64,000 nt of DNA from JAFNAG01 sp963721405 (GCA_963721405.1 CAVRJA010000014.1:1240001-1304000), one strand, 5' to 3'; shown: positions 17,196 to 28,400, numbered from the stretch's first letter. Notes: generated from the sequence alone by a model not told the origin. A program made the numbers and translations.

Positions 17196-18665
17196 TCAGG
17201 ACAATTCGAATGCGACGAACATCGACTGGCCGTTCCGAACGAGCCGCAGCCTTACCGCATCCCCGCTCTTGAGGTTGCGGGTGGCGGCCACGACGTCGGC
17301 AGCACCGGTCACATTCGTGCTGTTGACCCCCTTGATGACATCGCCGGGCTGGACACCCGCTTCATCCGCGGGGCTGCCTGGCCTGACTTCGGTCACCAGC
17401 GCCCCCACGGTCGCCGCAAGGTGCATTTCGCGAGCGACTTCGGGAGTGATGTTCTCCACCGTGACTCCCAACTTCCCGTGTTCTTGTGCGCCCGAGGACT
17501 GGAAAGCCTGGGCCAGGTCCGCCGGTCTTTCCCCGACGCTTACCTGCAGGTTCATCTCCTTGCCGTTGCGCAGAATCTTCAGATTTGCCGGTTGGCCCAC
17601 CTTGGTATCAGCGACCGCGAGCGACAGGTCGTTGGAGCTGTGGATCTCCCTGCCGTTGTACTCCAGGACCACGTCTCCCGTCTGCACGCCGGCCTTGGCT
17701 GCCGGGCTGTTTGCAGTGACATCCGCCACCAGCGCGCCCTTGTCGGGGCTCAGGTTGAAGCTCTTGGCCAGTTCCGGGGTCATGCTCTGAATCGTCACCC
17801 CGAGCCAGCCGCGCGTGACTTTGCCGGTCTTGACGAGCTGGCCGTAAACCTTGTTTGCCATCGACACCGGAATTGCGAACCCGATTCCCTGGAAGCCCCC
17901 GCTGTCGCTGGCGATCATCGTGTTGATGCCGACCACTTCACCGCTGAGGTTGACCAGAGGGCCGCCGCTGTTTCCCGGATTGATGGCGGCATCCGTCTGC
18001 AGGAAGTTGTCGTACGGGCCGGCGCCGATCACGCGCCCCGTGGCGCTGATGATCCCGGCAGTCATGGTTTTCTGCAGGCCGAACGGGCTGCCGAAGGCAA
18101 GCACCCAATCGCCGACCTGGACCTGGTCGGAGTTCCCCAAACGCATCGTCGGGTAGCCCGAACCTGCGATCTTCAGAACGGCGATGTCCGTCTGCGGATC
18201 CGTCCCCACGACCTTTGCATCCACGACGCGGCCGTTATCGAGCTTGACTTTGATCGAGGACGCGTTCTCAACCACGTGGTTGTTCGTCAGGATGTATCCG
18301 CTCGAGTCCACCAGGAAACCCGATCCCAGGCTCTTCTGCTTCAGATCCCGCGGCATCTGCCGGAAATTGAATCCGAACGGATCCTGGCCGCCGAAGAACT
18401 CTCTGAACGGGTCCTCCATGCCGGCAGCGGCGTTGTGAATGATCTGTTCGGTGTTGATGTTGACCACGGCGCCCTGGACTTCTTTCGCCACCGCTTCAAA
18501 ACCGCGGCTCAGTTGCTCGGGCGCATTCACACTGGCGATCGCCGCGGTGGTAGTTGCACTGGATGCCCCCATGTCGTAGGCCGTCCGGAAGCCCAGCGCA
18601 CCCCCCAGAATCACCAGCACCATCGCAAGGCCGAGGGCGAACCCGCGGCCAAACCCGGGCTGCAT
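17196..18665 (-). CDS. degP: HtrA/DegP-type periplasmic serine protease
   Basis: The protein has 489 residues: an N-terminal hydrophobic anchor (about residues 8-28), then a trypsin-like domain with the triad His130 (TNNHVV), Asp160 (DIAVLKI) and Ser233 (GNSGGPL). Two PDZ domains follow (about 285-375 and 395-485). It is a quality-control protease of the cell envelope. ATG 18665 is chosen because the family's anchor begins there and AGGGG precedes it. The frame runs on to 18812, but that extension is an unusually basic stretch without family similarity. It is transcribed alone, facing the HAD gene across a long hairpin. Confidence 0.9.
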   Translation of the reverse strand: MQPGFGRGFALGLAMVLVILGGALGFRTAYDMGASSATTTAAIASVNAPEQLSRGFEAVAKEVQGAVVNINTEQIIHNAAAGMEDPFREFFGGQDPFGFNFRQMPRDLKQKSLGSGFLVDSSGYILTNNHVVENASSIKVKLDNGRVVDAKVVGTDPQTDIAVLKIAGSGYPTMRLGNSDQVQVGDWVLAFGSPFGLQKTMTAGIISATGRVIGAGPYDNFLQTDAAINPGNSGGPLVNLSGEVVGINTMIASDSGGFQGIGFAIPVSMANKVYGQLVKTGKVTRGWLGVTIQSMTPELAKSFNLSPDKGALVADVTANSPAAKAGVQTGDVVLEYNGREIHSSNDLSLAVADTKVGQPANLKILRNGKEMNLQVSVGERPADLAQAFQSSGAQEHGKLGVTVENITPEVAREMHLAATVGALVTEVRPGSPADEAGVQPGDVIKGVNSTNVTGAADVVAATRNLKSGDAVRLRLVRNGQSMFVAFELS

Positions 18666-18989
18666 CAGCCCCTTCCCCTGAAAGACCTTCTTTAGTGTGA
18701 ACGTGTTTTCCCTCCGTTTCCTATCCCTATAACTCCTGCGCCGACTTCTTTTGCGACGCCGGGATCGATAAATGCAGAAGGCGTGCCACACCCGCTGTTT
18801 GGTTGTAAACATTTCATAGATTTGCAGTTAGAGACAGCATTCGCTGGCGGGTCGATCTTGCTTTTCTGTCGCGTTGTTGTTGGCGCCGGGCCGGTGCCTC
18901 CTGTAAGTTCCAGTTAAAAATGCCTTTAATGGAGTTGTGACGCTTTTGCAGGCCCTGTGGCAAAAAGGCAGCGGAGTCCCGGCCGGGAC
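18666..18989. other. Leader of htrA and gap to the response-regulator gene
   Basis: This 324-base gap holds the presumed promoter of htrA. On the minus strand, GGAACTT (about 18908-18914) resembles a sigmaE -35 box, but no -10 partner follows. A patch TTTTCTGTCGCG near 18865 resembles the end of the dispersed elements seen elsewhere, without the rest. Nothing firmer is visible. Confidence 0.4.
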
Positions 18990-20357
18990 CTACTCCTGTT
19001 TGGACTTGCTCTCCATTCTCCGGTAGAGGGTGCGGCGGTCGATGCCCAGAATTTCCGCGGCATGGGAGATGTTTCCTTGGGTGGCTTCGATGACCTCCTG
19101 GATGTAGCGGTCCTCCATCTCCGCCAGTGTCGGCCAGGCGCCATCGCGCGGCTGCGGCTGTTTTCTTCTGGCGCTCTTCATTTCCTCCGGGAGGTCCTCC
19201 AGGGCGAAAACTCCGGAGGTGTTCAGCGCTATGGCGCGTTCGACGACATTTTCCAACTCCCGGACATTGCCGGGCCAGGAATAGGCCTCGAGAAAAGCAA
19301 TGACCTCGGGATGCACCGCCAGCGTCTTCCCCTGCCTTGTGGAGTATTTCTTCAGAAAAAAATCGAACAACAACGGCAGGTCGGTGATTCTCTCCCGCAA
19401 GGGGGGGAGTTCGATGGTCACGACCTTCAGGCGGTAATACAGATCCTCGCGGAATTTTTTCTGAGCCACGAGATCCGTGAGGTCGCGGTGGGTTGCGGAT
19501 ATGACACGCACGTCGACATGGCCGGCGGTCGTACTGCCTACCGGCATGACTTCGCCCGATTCGAGAACGCGCAGCAGCTTCGACTGCAGAGCCTGGGTCG
19601 TGTCCCCGATTTCATCCAGGAACACCGTTCCCCGGTTGGCGGCTTCGAATAGGCCGCGCTTGGAAGCGGTCGCGCCCGTAAACGCGCCCTTGACGTAGCC
19701 GAACAGCTCGCTTTCGAGGAGCGTTTCGGCGACGGCCGCGCAATTGACCGCCTGGAACGGCTTCTCCCTCCGGCTGCCCAGGCGGTGGATCGAACGGGCC
19801 ACCAGTTCCTTGCCGGTGCCGCTCTCCCCCTGGATGAGGACAGTCGCGTCGCTCGGCGCGACCTTGGCGATTGTCTTGAACACTTCGACCATCACCGGGC
19901 TGGACCCTACGATCTCCCCTTGAAGGTCGCGGCTCTGGGCTTTCTCGCGAAGGTCCCTGTTTTCGTGCAGCAGCTTCGAGTACTGGAGCGAGTGGCGCAC
20001 CTTGAGGCGCATTTGATCCAGCCGGAACGGCTTGGAAATGTAATCGTACGCGCCCGCCGACATGGCATCGACGACCGTTTCCATGGAGGCGAATCCGGTC
20101 ATGACGATGAGCACGGTCTCCGGCCGCAGGGCTTTGAACGTGCGCAGCACCTGCAGCCCATCGACATCGCGCATGCGCAGGTCCGTGATGACGACGTCGA
20201 ACTCCTGTTCCTGCGCCAGGCGGACGGCCTCCACGCCGCTCCCCGCGAGGGTGACCTGGTAGCCTTCCCTCGTCATGGCTTCTCCCAGCGAGGAGAGCGA
20301 AGCAGCGTCATCGTCGACGATCAGGATCCTTCCAGCCGTGTCCGGGGCCTCGTTCAC
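18990..20357 (-). CDS. NtrC-family sigma54-dependent response regulator
   Basis: A 455-residue regulator with a receiver domain (phospho-acceptor Asp59 in VVITDLRM; Lys in SKPF), a central AAA+ domain and a C-terminal Fis-type helix-turn-helix (ILGIDRRTLYRRM). The AAA+ domain has Walker A GESGTGKE at 176-183 and the sigma54-contacting GAFTGA at 223-228. It should activate sigma54 promoters when phosphorylated. The start codon is GTG 20357 and overlaps the kinase's stop as GTGA, so kinase and regulator are co-translated. No obvious sigma54 promoter was found in the window. Its targets are therefore unknown. Confidence 0.9.
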   Translation of the reverse strand: MNEAPDTAGRILIVDDDAASLSSLGEAMTREGYQVTLAGSGVEAVRLAQEQEFDVVITDLRMRDVDGLQVLRTFKALRPETVLIVMTGFASMETVVDAMSAGAYDYISKPFRLDQMRLKVRHSLQYSKLLHENRDLREKAQSRDLQGEIVGSSPVMVEVFKTIAKVAPSDATVLIQGESGTGKELVARSIHRLGSRREKPFQAVNCAAVAETLLESELFGYVKGAFTGATASKRGLFEAANRGTVFLDEIGDTTQALQSKLLRVLESGEVMPVGSTTAGHVDVRVISATHRDLTDLVAQKKFREDLYYRLKVVTIELPPLRERITDLPLLFDFFLKKYSTRQGKTLAVHPEVIAFLEAYSWPGNVRELENVVERAIALNTSGVFALEDLPEEMKSARRKQPQPRDGAWPTLAEMEDRYIQEVIEATQGNISHAAEILGIDRRTLYRRMESKSKQE

Positions 20358-21991
20358 CGTGTCGTCACCTCCTCGGGCATGTTTCTGTCGGCGGCGAGCG
20401 CCGGGAAGCAGATCTTGAAGGTGGTCCCTTTTCCCGGTTCGCTTTCCAACTCGATTGTGCCGTCATGCTGCCGGATGATCCGGGCTGCGATGCTCAGCCC
20501 CAGGCCGGTGCCCCGGCGAAAATCCTTGGTAGAAAAGAAGGGCTCGAAAACCCGCTGCTGCTCCTCGCGCGACATGCCCACGCCGCTGTCGGAAACCGTA
20601 GCCCAGACGATATTCCGCCCGCCGTGGTCCTTTTCCGTCCCTGTCTCAACGCGAATCGTGCCGCCGCCCGGCATGGCATCGGCGGCGTTGTTCAGCAGGT
20701 TGAGGAACACCTGCTGGAGTTGCTGCCCATTGGCTTCGATGTCGGGCAGGTCCGATTGGAGCCGGTTTTCCAGGACGATCTGGTGCCTCTCGAAGTGCTG
20801 CACCAGAAACATAAAAAGCTGTTGCAGGATGTCGTTCAGCCGGACCCGGCCGAAGGCCCGGGAGGCGGCGCGCGTCTCCGATAACAGGTCCTCGACAAAG
20901 CCCGTGATCCGGTTCATCTGCTCCTGGATGAGGCGGACCCGCCTGAGTGATTCCTCGCTGCAGCTGCGCTCTTCGGCCATCAGCTCCAGGTGGGTGGAGA
21001 TGGCGCTGAGCGGGGAGCCGACTTCATGGGCGAACGCGGCAGCCATCTGGCCGGCGACAGCCATGCGCTCGTAGCGCGTCAGGCGGCGCTGCGTGTCGAT
21101 CAGGTCCTGGTTGACCTCGCTGAGCCTGCTGTTCGCGGAGGAAAGGTCCCCGGTCGCCTCCTGTACCCGCACCCGCAACTGAGCATTGAAGTCCTTCAGT
21201 TCCTCCATCAGGCGGCCTCTCTCATTCGAGGCGCGCTCGATTTCCTCCATGGTTTCATTAAAGAGCTGCGCGATCACCCCGAGCTCATCGTGCCGGTCCA
21301 CCGGGGCGCGCTTCTCGAACGCCCCGCTCCTGGCTTCGGTCATCGCGAGTCCAAGCCGTTCGATGCGCCCGGTCAGCCCGCGTGCGAAGAGATAGTGCAG
21401 CAACAGGACGAGCGAAAGCACTGACGCCGGAATCAGGAAGATATCGATCTTGTGATGCACTTCGAGCACGTCGTCTGCCTGGCGCAGCGAACTGCTTACG
21501 CTCACGCAGCCGGCAGTCAGAGTGAACGCGTTTTGGAAGGGAACAATCACTTTCAAGGTGCGTTCGCGGTCGTTGTAGGGGTGCAGGATGGCCGTCTGTG
21601 ATTGCTGAACAGCGATCAGCTCGTCGATCGTCGTCGGCTGGGCCGTCGAACCGGAGGTGGTCGAGATCCGGGTGAGGATTCCATTCTCCAGTTTAAAGAC
21701 TTCGATGCGTGTGGTGAATGAGTTGGTTTCCTGCAATTGCCTGAGCCACTGCCCCAGGACTTCGGCCGGCAGCGGTGTCTGGCTCCTGGAGAGATCCACC
21801 GCCAGGCGGTTTGCGAGCGTAGTCGTGTTGCGGGTGACCTTGTCCTCGAGCAGGCGGGAGGCGACGCTGCTGTCGACATAGCTGATCAGCAGGATCGAAA
21901 GCACGGTGGCAGGGATTATGATCAGATAGAGCCGGAATGAAATTGAACGCGTGTCGAGGAAGCTTCGCAGTGTTTCCCGTATCCGTTTCAT
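20354..21991 (-). CDS. Membrane sensor histidine kinase, partner of the NtrC-like regulator
   Basis: A 545-residue kinase: TM1 near residues 22-40, an extracytoplasmic sensor of about 140 residues, TM2 near 185-203, HAMP, then a coiled coil (about 270-320) and HisKA/HATPase. The phospho-acceptor is His332 in AHEVGSPL, a variant of the usual HExxTPL box. ATPase boxes include NLLNNAADAM and DSGVGM. ATG 21991 is preferred over TTG 21997 because a TATAAT box lies just upstream. The organisation resembles NtrB/AtoS-type kinases that pair with NtrC regulators. The ligand is unknown. Confidence 0.9.
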   Translation of the reverse strand: MKRIRETLRSFLDTRSISFRLYLIIIPATVLSILLISYVDSSVASRLLEDKVTRNTTTLANRLAVDLSRSQTPLPAEVLGQWLRQLQETNSFTTRIEVFKLENGILTRISTTSGSTAQPTTIDELIAVQQSQTAILHPYNDRERTLKVIVPFQNAFTLTAGCVSVSSSLRQADDVLEVHHKIDIFLIPASVLSLVLLLHYLFARGLTGRIERLGLAMTEARSGAFEKRAPVDRHDELGVIAQLFNETMEEIERASNERGRLMEELKDFNAQLRVRVQEATGDLSSANSRLSEVNQDLIDTQRRLTRYERMAVAGQMAAAFAHEVGSPLSAISTHLELMAEERSCSEESLRRVRLIQEQMNRITGFVEDLLSETRAASRAFGRVRLNDILQQLFMFLVQHFERHQIVLENRLQSDLPDIEANGQQLQQVFLNLLNNAADAMPGGGTIRVETGTEKDHGGRNIVWATVSDSGVGMSREEQQRVFEPFFSTKDFRRGTGLGLSIAARIIRQHDGTIELESEPGKGTTFKICFPALAADRNMPEEVTTR

Positions 21992-22004
21992 AATCAAGCA
22001 TTTA

Positions 22005-22033
22005 ATTATATCAACTTTCCCCGCCGGTGAAAA
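22005..22033 (-). promoter_or_regulatory. Sigma70 promoter of the kinase/NtrC-like operon
   Basis: Reading the minus strand: TTTTCA (22033-22028), a 17-base spacer and a perfect TATAAT (22010-22005). The ATG is 13 bases beyond the -10 box, which gives a leader of only a few bases. It lies in the gap between this operon and the divergent AddB gene. Confidence 0.55.
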
Positions 22034-22085
22034 ACGTTTCCTGGCTCGAGACTATCGGGGCTACAATCAACCGCTTCACGGCGGC

Positions 22086-25000
22086 ATGAGGTCTATGGCA
22101 CATCGCATCTATACGGGCGCCTTCGCTGCACTCGAGGCGCGGCTGATCGACCTGGTCCTGGAGCAGCAGGCCGGCGACACGCTGGCCCCGGTGGCCGTGC
22201 TGACCGGTTCGAACATCCTTGCCACGTATCTGAAAGGACGGCTGGCGGATCGCAGGCGCGCAGTGGCCAACGTGTGTTTTTACACGTTCCCGGACCTGGT
22301 GGCAAAACTCGGTTCCGGAGCGCAGGCAGGGAACGCCAGGCCGCGACTGCCGCACCTCGGAGCTTCGCTCCTGCTCGACGCCATTCTCGACGAGAGCACG
22401 CCTGCGCCGTTCCTCCGAGTGGCCGGCTATGGCGGCTTCCATGCCGCCCTGCTGGACACTTTCCGAGATTTGAGGGATGCCGGAGTCACCCCCGATGCCC
22501 TGGAAAAGGCGCTGTCTCAGTTCCGGGACCTGACTCCGGACCGTGTCGGTCACCTCTTCGGCCTTGCGGACATCTACCGCCGGTTCAAGGAGCGCGTTGC
22601 GTCATTCCATGAAGTCACCGACGATTTCGGGCGGGCGATTTCTTCGGCGCCGCATGCCGGCGACATCCTTGGCACTCGGGCCCTCCTGGTCTACGGCATC
22701 TATGACGTGACCGGCACGCAGGCCGATCTGTTGCGCGCGCTCCAGGGGAGCATCGATCTGACCTACCTGATCCCGTTTACGGGCGAATCGGCGTCGCGCT
22801 TTGCCTCGCACTTTCTCGAGTCGCGTGCGGACGAACTTGGCGTGGCCCCACTGGCTTTGCCGCCTGCAGAAAGGACCGACAGCCTCGGCAAATTAGCGAA
22901 CCGCATGTTTGCACCCCCTGAAGTGCAGGCGGATCCGGCATACTCGGTCCCGCTGAAGGCGGACGGCTCCTACGCCCTGGTATCGGTTCCAGGCGAGTCT
23001 CGCATTGCGGTAGAGGTGATTCGGGAGGTGCTTGGCGCCCTGAATGACGGTGTGATCACCGGGTTTTACGAGGCTGCGGTTATTCTCAGACGGCCCGACG
23101 AAGAGGTGCCGGTTCTGGCCGAAGCCTTCCGACTGCGCTCGATCCCCTATTTCGTGCAGGGCGGCAGCGCCTTCGCGCAGCGCCCCCTGGCCCGGGCGGT
23201 GCTCGCCATAGCCGGGCTGGAAGGGGAGACGTTTTCCAGGCGCGCCGTTCTCACCGCGATGGAACTGGTTGCCGCGGCGCTGCCGGCTGCCCAGGCGGTT
23301 GACTGGGACGTGCCCCGCTGGCGCTCCCTCGTCAAGGACGCGCGCTTCCTTGCCGGTTGCGATTCCTGGGAGACGGGATGCGCCGCACTCGTCCCGGAGG
23401 CGCGTGTCCGGTTGCGGCGTGCAGAAGCAGACGCCGCATCCACAGAGCAGGCGGAAGAGGATGGCGATGATCTTCTGTCGCCCTCAGTCGAAGGGGCGCG
23501 TCGGCGCGTGGACGTTGCTTTGTCGTTGTGGAAGGGTTGGGCTGCCTTGCGTTCCGCGGCTGGCGGCTGGCCGGAAGCGTGCATGTGGCGGGAGTGGGCG
23601 GACCTGCTGCAATCGAGGCTCGAGCCGCTGCTGGGCCGGGCTGCGGACTGGCCGGAATTTTCAAACGTTTTCGACGATTTACGTGCCCTGGGTGAACTTC
23701 CCGGCGATCCGGCTGCCGGTCGCAAGGTCACGCGCGTCCGGCTGATTGCCGCACTTTCTGAGGAGCTCGCAGGCCTTTCCTTTCCGGAAGGACGCTTTCA
23801 GCGCCGCGGGGTGAACCTGTTGCCGGCGGCTGCGGCGCGCGGCCTTCGTTTCCCGCTGGTGATTATCCCGGGGCTGGATGAGGGGCGTTTTCCCGCCCGC
23901 CTGCGCCAGGACCCGCTCCTGCTGGATACGGAACGCCCGCTGATCGGCCGCCCGCCCCGGCTGCCTCTGAAATCTCTCCGTGTCGAAGAGGAGAGGCTCC
24001 TCTTCGACGTGGCCGTGCGCTCCGCAGAAAGGCGGCTTGTACTGATGACGTCCCGCCTGGATGAGGCGTCCGACCGTGAACGAATCCCCTCGCAGTTCTT
24101 TCTCCGCAGCGCCGCCGCGGCGCTAGGCGCGGCAGTTGCTCTGAGTGACCTGACTCCCGGGAATGTGCCCGGAATGCGCTCGGTCAGCCTGGATGCGCCG
24201 GGGCCGGGCAAAGGCCGAGTCCCGGTCGATGAGGGGGAAATCCGGCTCGGGCTGATTACGGAAGACCCCGCCTCCATGCGTGCGGCGCTGGAGGCCGTCG
24301 CGCGCGTGGAGCCGCAGTTGCTTGGCGGACCGATGGCTTACGACCAGGCGCGCTGGCTGCGCAAGCTGACCAGGTTTGACGGCAGCATCCTGGACCCTTC
24401 GCTCCGATCGTGGGCGGCAGGCAAGCTCCTCGGCGGAGGCGCCCAGCTGTCGGCCAGCCGGGTCGAAGAGTATGCCCGCTGCCCCTATTTCTCCTACCTG
24501 AGGCGCGTGCTGGAGTTGGAGAAGTGGGAGGAGGAAGAGCCGGTCGAAGGGCTGGACCCGCTGGTCCGTGGCCAGATCGTGCACGCAGTGCTCGAGGATT
24601 TTGTCCGGGATGTCCGCGGTTTTGCCGGCGCCCCCCTGGCCGTGTTGCAGCAGGAGCTTGCCAGGCGGGCGCATCACGCTCTGGAGGAAGGCCGGCCGGC
24701 GGCGATGCCGGATCTCCTGTGGGAGATCGAACGCGACCGGCTGGTGGACATGCTCAACGAATGGCTCCGGTTCGAAACGGAACGCGCCGGATCGGGATTT
24801 CAGCCGGTCTGGGTGGAGCGATGTTTCGGTTCCTTCCCCGGTGAGTCCGATTCACCGCCTTTTCGACTGCAGGATTCGCGGGTTCCATTTGAGTTCCGCG
24901 GCCGCATTGACCGGATTGACCTGTCCCCCGACGGACGGCACGCACGGATCATTGACTACAAGACGGGAGCTCTGCCGAAATCGATGAGCGGCAGGAACCG

Positions 25001-25406
25001 GACTCCCCTCATGGCCGGCGAGCGGATCCAACTCGCCGTTTACCGCGGCGCGATATCGGTGATGGAGGATCTCTCGGCCGTCAGGGATGTGGAAGCCGAG
25101 TACCTGCATCTTCAGTCCCGCGAGGGTGAGCCTGTGCCGTGCGGCTACCGGGACGACGAGCTGCGCGCTGCGCTCGAGCGGCTTCCCGAGATGCTGGCGA
25201 TCATCCGCGACGGCATCGACGCCGGTACGTTTTTCGCGCGCGCGCGCGGCAGCGTCCGCCCCGACGGGCACTGCAGGTTTTGCGACTTCCTGCTGATTTG
25301 CGGCAAAGATCGCGAACAAAGGCAAGCCGCTAAAGCCTCGGACCCGGCGGTGGCGCGCTTCTCGCGCCTCCAGATGATTGACGGCGTAGTGGAGGAGGAA
25401 GAATGA
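22086..25406 (+). CDS. addB: AddB-like nuclease of the recombination complex, Fe-S type
   Basis: This 1106-residue protein resembles AddB. The N-terminal helicase-like part has lost a proper Walker A motif (AVLTGSNILATYL). The C-terminal part is a PD-(D/E)XK nuclease with LSASRVEEYARCPY, RGRIDRID and IIDYKTG (Asp and Lys of the active site). Four cysteines, C799, C1063, C1066 and C1072 (CRFCDFLLIC), have the AddB pattern that holds a 4Fe-4S cluster closing the nuclease domain. With AddA downstream (ATGA overlap at 25403) it should process double-strand DNA ends for RecA loading. The start is ATG 22086 or 22095; the frame is open back to 21951, overlapping the divergent kinase. Confidence 0.85.
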   Translation: MRSMAHRIYTGAFAALEARLIDLVLEQQAGDTLAPVAVLTGSNILATYLKGRLADRRRAVANVCFYTFPDLVAKLGSGAQAGNARPRLPHLGASLLLDAILDESTPAPFLRVAGYGGFHAALLDTFRDLRDAGVTPDALEKALSQFRDLTPDRVGHLFGLADIYRRFKERVASFHEVTDDFGRAISSAPHAGDILGTRALLVYGIYDVTGTQADLLRALQGSIDLTYLIPFTGESASRFASHFLESRADELGVAPLALPPAERTDSLGKLANRMFAPPEVQADPAYSVPLKADGSYALVSVPGESRIAVEVIREVLGALNDGVITGFYEAAVILRRPDEEVPVLAEAFRLRSIPYFVQGGSAFAQRPLARAVLAIAGLEGETFSRRAVLTAMELVAAALPAAQAVDWDVPRWRSLVKDARFLAGCDSWETGCAALVPEARVRLRRAEADAASTEQAEEDGDDLLSPSVEGARRRVDVALSLWKGWAALRSAAGGWPEACMWREWADLLQSRLEPLLGRAADWPEFSNVFDDLRALGELPGDPAAGRKVTRVRLIAALSEELAGLSFPEGRFQRRGVNLLPAAAARGLRFPLVIIPGLDEGRFPARLRQDPLLLDTERPLIGRPPRLPLKSLRVEEERLLFDVAVRSAERRLVLMTSRLDEASDRERIPSQFFLRSAAAALGAAVALSDLTPGNVPGMRSVSLDAPGPGKGRVPVDEGEIRLGLITEDPASMRAALEAVARVEPQLLGGPMAYDQARWLRKLTRFDGSILDPSLRSWAAGKLLGGGAQLSASRVEEYARCPYFSYLRRVLELEKWEEEEPVEGLDPLVRGQIVHAVLEDFVRDVRGFAGAPLAVLQQELARRAHHALEEGRPAAMPDLLWEIERDRLVDMLNEWLRFETERAGSGFQPVWVERCFGSFPGESDSPPFRLQDSRVPFEFRGRIDRIDLSPDGRHARIIDYKTGALPKSMSGRNRTPLMAGERIQLAVYRGAISVMEDLSAVRDVEAEYLHLQSREGEPVPCGYRDDELRAALERLPEMLAIIRDGIDAGTFFARARGSVRPDGHCRFCDFLLICGKDREQRQAAKASDPAVARFSRLQMIDGVVEEEE

Positions 25407-28400
25407 CGGCCGATTCCGGACAGCGCCGGCGCGCGATCGAAGAAACCGATCGTTCATTTGTGGTCGAAGCTTCGGCCGGCACGGGTAAAACCACTCTCCT
25501 GATCCGGCGGATTCTCCACTGTGTGCTCGAGCATGGCCCCGAGAGGGCGCCGCTCCCGCTCGCGCGCATATGTGCCATCACGTTTACGGAGAAGGCTGCG
25601 GGGGAAATGAAAATCCGCCTGCGGCAGGAATTCGAGGCCAAAGCCATGGCAGGCGGCGATTTGGGGCGCCGCGCCAGCGAGGCGCTGGTTGACCTGGAAA
25701 GCGCGACCATCTCCACTTTCCACGCATTCGCGGTATCTCTCCTGAAAGAAAGGCCGATCGAGGCGGGCCTCGACCCCCGCTTCACGGCGCTCGACGACGT
25801 TCAGAGCGAACTCCTGTTCCAGGAGGTTTGGGATACGTGGCTCCACGAAGCCATTCAAGCGCGCAGGGCGCCGCTTGAATCGGCGCTGCGCGCGGGACTC
25901 GGGCTGGAACCTCTGCAGGCTGTAGCGCGCACGATCAGGCTTCACGCCGGGACCATTCGGAAGCTGAGACTTCCGGCGCCGCCCGCGGAGGAGGAGACGC
26001 GGCGACACCTGGAGGAATTACTGCGTTCCGGGCGGGAATTGCTGGCCAGGGTGCGACTCATGGAGGACAAGCTGTTGCCCCATCTGGACGCTGCGCTTGC
26101 GTGGGCAACCGACCCATCGCGCCAGGCGCTTCCCTCCAAACCCGGCGGCAAAGGGGCGGCGGGAAATTGGCAGGGAGGAAAGGACACCGTAGAGGAAGTG
26201 AGGGACTACGTGAAGAGCGTCGTTGAATACGGCGCCCAGTACCGTTTGTTTCCAGTCCAGCGCGCCCTGGATGGGGTGCTGCGCCTGGTCATCGACGAAT
26301 TTCTCCCGAAGTGGGATGCGCGCAAGCGCGCCGACGGCCTCCTCGATTTCGACGATATGCTGGACTGCATGCGCGACCTGCTGCGCACCAGCCGGGCGGC
26401 CCGTTCCGAATTCCAGAAAAGATACTCGGCGTTGCTCGTGGACGAGTTCCAGGACACCGACCCGATCCAGTGGGAAATCGTGTCGCTGCTCACCGGCGGC
26501 GGAGAAGAGGCTTCCGATCCCGGGACCGGGGCCATCGCCCCGGGACGGCTGTTTGTCGTCGGCGACCCCAAACAGTCGATCTACAGGTTCCGGGGCGCCG
26601 ACATCGAAACGTACCTGGAGGTGTCGGCGCCCGAATACATGGGCAAGCTGGGGCTGGAGCGGCTCGAGTTGACCACGAACTTCCGATCGGTTCCCCCCAT
26701 CCTCGGATTCGTGGACGAAGCGTTCCGCGACGCCATGTCGAGAGCGGGGAGCAAACCGTACCAGCCGGATTACCTGGCTTTCGGCGGCCAGGGCGATCGT
26801 CCCGGGAGAGCGGGACATCCCTGCGTGCACCTCCTGGGGGACCGGATGGAGGACGGCCGCCCGGCCGGATCGGGCCCGGATTACTACAAGATCGAAGCGA
26901 AGCGAATCGCGGGACTGATCGCCACCATGCGCGGCGACGCCGTTTGGGAAGTCCAGGCGGGACGGAGCCAGGCATGGCGGCCCCCTGGCTTTCGGGACAT
27001 TGCTATCCTGCTGCCGGTCCTGACCCACGCGGACGCCCTGGAGGAGGCGCTGCGTGACGCCGGCATTCCCTACGTGCTGGAAGGAGGCAAGTTCTACTAC
27101 GCCCGCAGCGAAGTCTCCTCCGCGATCACGGTCCTGCGCGCAGTTTCGAATCCCAACGACACGGTCGCTCTCTACGGGGCGCTGCGGTCGATCTTTTTCG
27201 GCATCTCCGACGAAGACCTGTTGCGGGCCAGGATCGACGGCGTGGAGCTCGACTACCGGAACGAAGCTCCGGACGGCTCGCAGCTGCGCAGGGCGTTCCG
27301 CATCCTTCACGAGCTGCACTTGCGGAGGCACGAACGGATGGCGTCGGAGACGCTCGAGTCGCTCCTCCAACAGACGGGTGCGCGCGAGGTCCTGGCATTG
27401 CGGGGCGTGCAGTCCCTGGCCAACCTCAACAAGCTCGTGCGCACGCTGCGGTCGCTGCAGCAGGACGCTACTTTTTCCGAGGTAGTGGACCTTGTCGGCG
27501 GCATGGACGAGGAGGGGATTGCCGAAAGCGAAAGCCGCGTCATGGAAGAGCACAGCGACGCCGTGAGAATCCTGTCGATTCACCGCGCGAAAGGACTCGA
27601 CTTTCCGATCGTGATCGTTGCCGGCCTCGGAATCCGGCGGTTGAGCCGCCAGGCTGATTTTCTTGCCGACGCGCATGGCCGCGGTACGTTCGCACTCCGT
27701 GCCGGTGCGAAGGAGACGGGGCTGCAGACTCCCGCATGGGCGGCACTGGCCGACGAGGAGAAGGAACGGGAGGAAGCCGAACTGGTCCGCCTGCTGTATG
27801 TAGCGCTGACGCGGGCGCGCGACCACCTGGTGCTCAGCGTGCACACACGCGGCCGCCGGCTTCCAGGATCGGATTTGTGGCAGCCGGCCTTCGAGCCGAC
27901 GAGGTTGAAACCGCTGGCAGATTTCCTCTTGCATATGCACGGCCGGGAGAACCCGCCGGCGCGCTACCTCGACGCGGCTGCCCTGGGCGCCGGGGCGGGG
28001 GATCACAAGGCCGGCGGAACATCTCCGGCGAAGGCCTGGGAAGAAGCCCTGGCCGATCAATACGGCAAGTTGCGCCGGCTGTTGTCGGATACGCCACAGG
28101 CACGCGGATTCCACACGGCAACGGCTGCGGAGGAAGAGGGAGCGGAAGAGGAAGCCGCCCCCGATTTTGCCCGGGACCGCGCCGCGCGCATCGGTGTCGC
28201 ATTCCACGAGGCGATGTCTGCGATGGATCTGAAAGGCACTCCTGACATCGAACGGCTGGCGGGTGACTCCGGTGCGCGGCAAAGGCTCGACCGGGCCGGA
28301 ACCCGGCTCATCGGAGACATGCTGCGGGGATGCCTGGCATCACCGCTGCTGGAGCGTGTCCGGTGCTGCCTGATCTCCGGCGGCCAGGTCTGGCGCGAGC

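Noticed and set aside
17049..18695. A 548-codon open frame on the + strand opposite htrA
   Set aside because: htrA is supported by catalytic triad and PDZ domains. The opposite frame is a GC-codon shadow with no recognisable domain or ribosome site.
18900..18920. A GGAACTT sequence upstream of htrA as a sigmaE promoter
   Set aside because: No matching -10 box at the required distance was found, so it is probably chance.
26018..28282. A 754-codon frame on the - strand inside addA
   Set aside because: AddA has helicase motifs throughout. The reverse frame is low in hydrophobic pattern and rich in Arg/Gln, typical of antisense shadows in GC-rich DNA.
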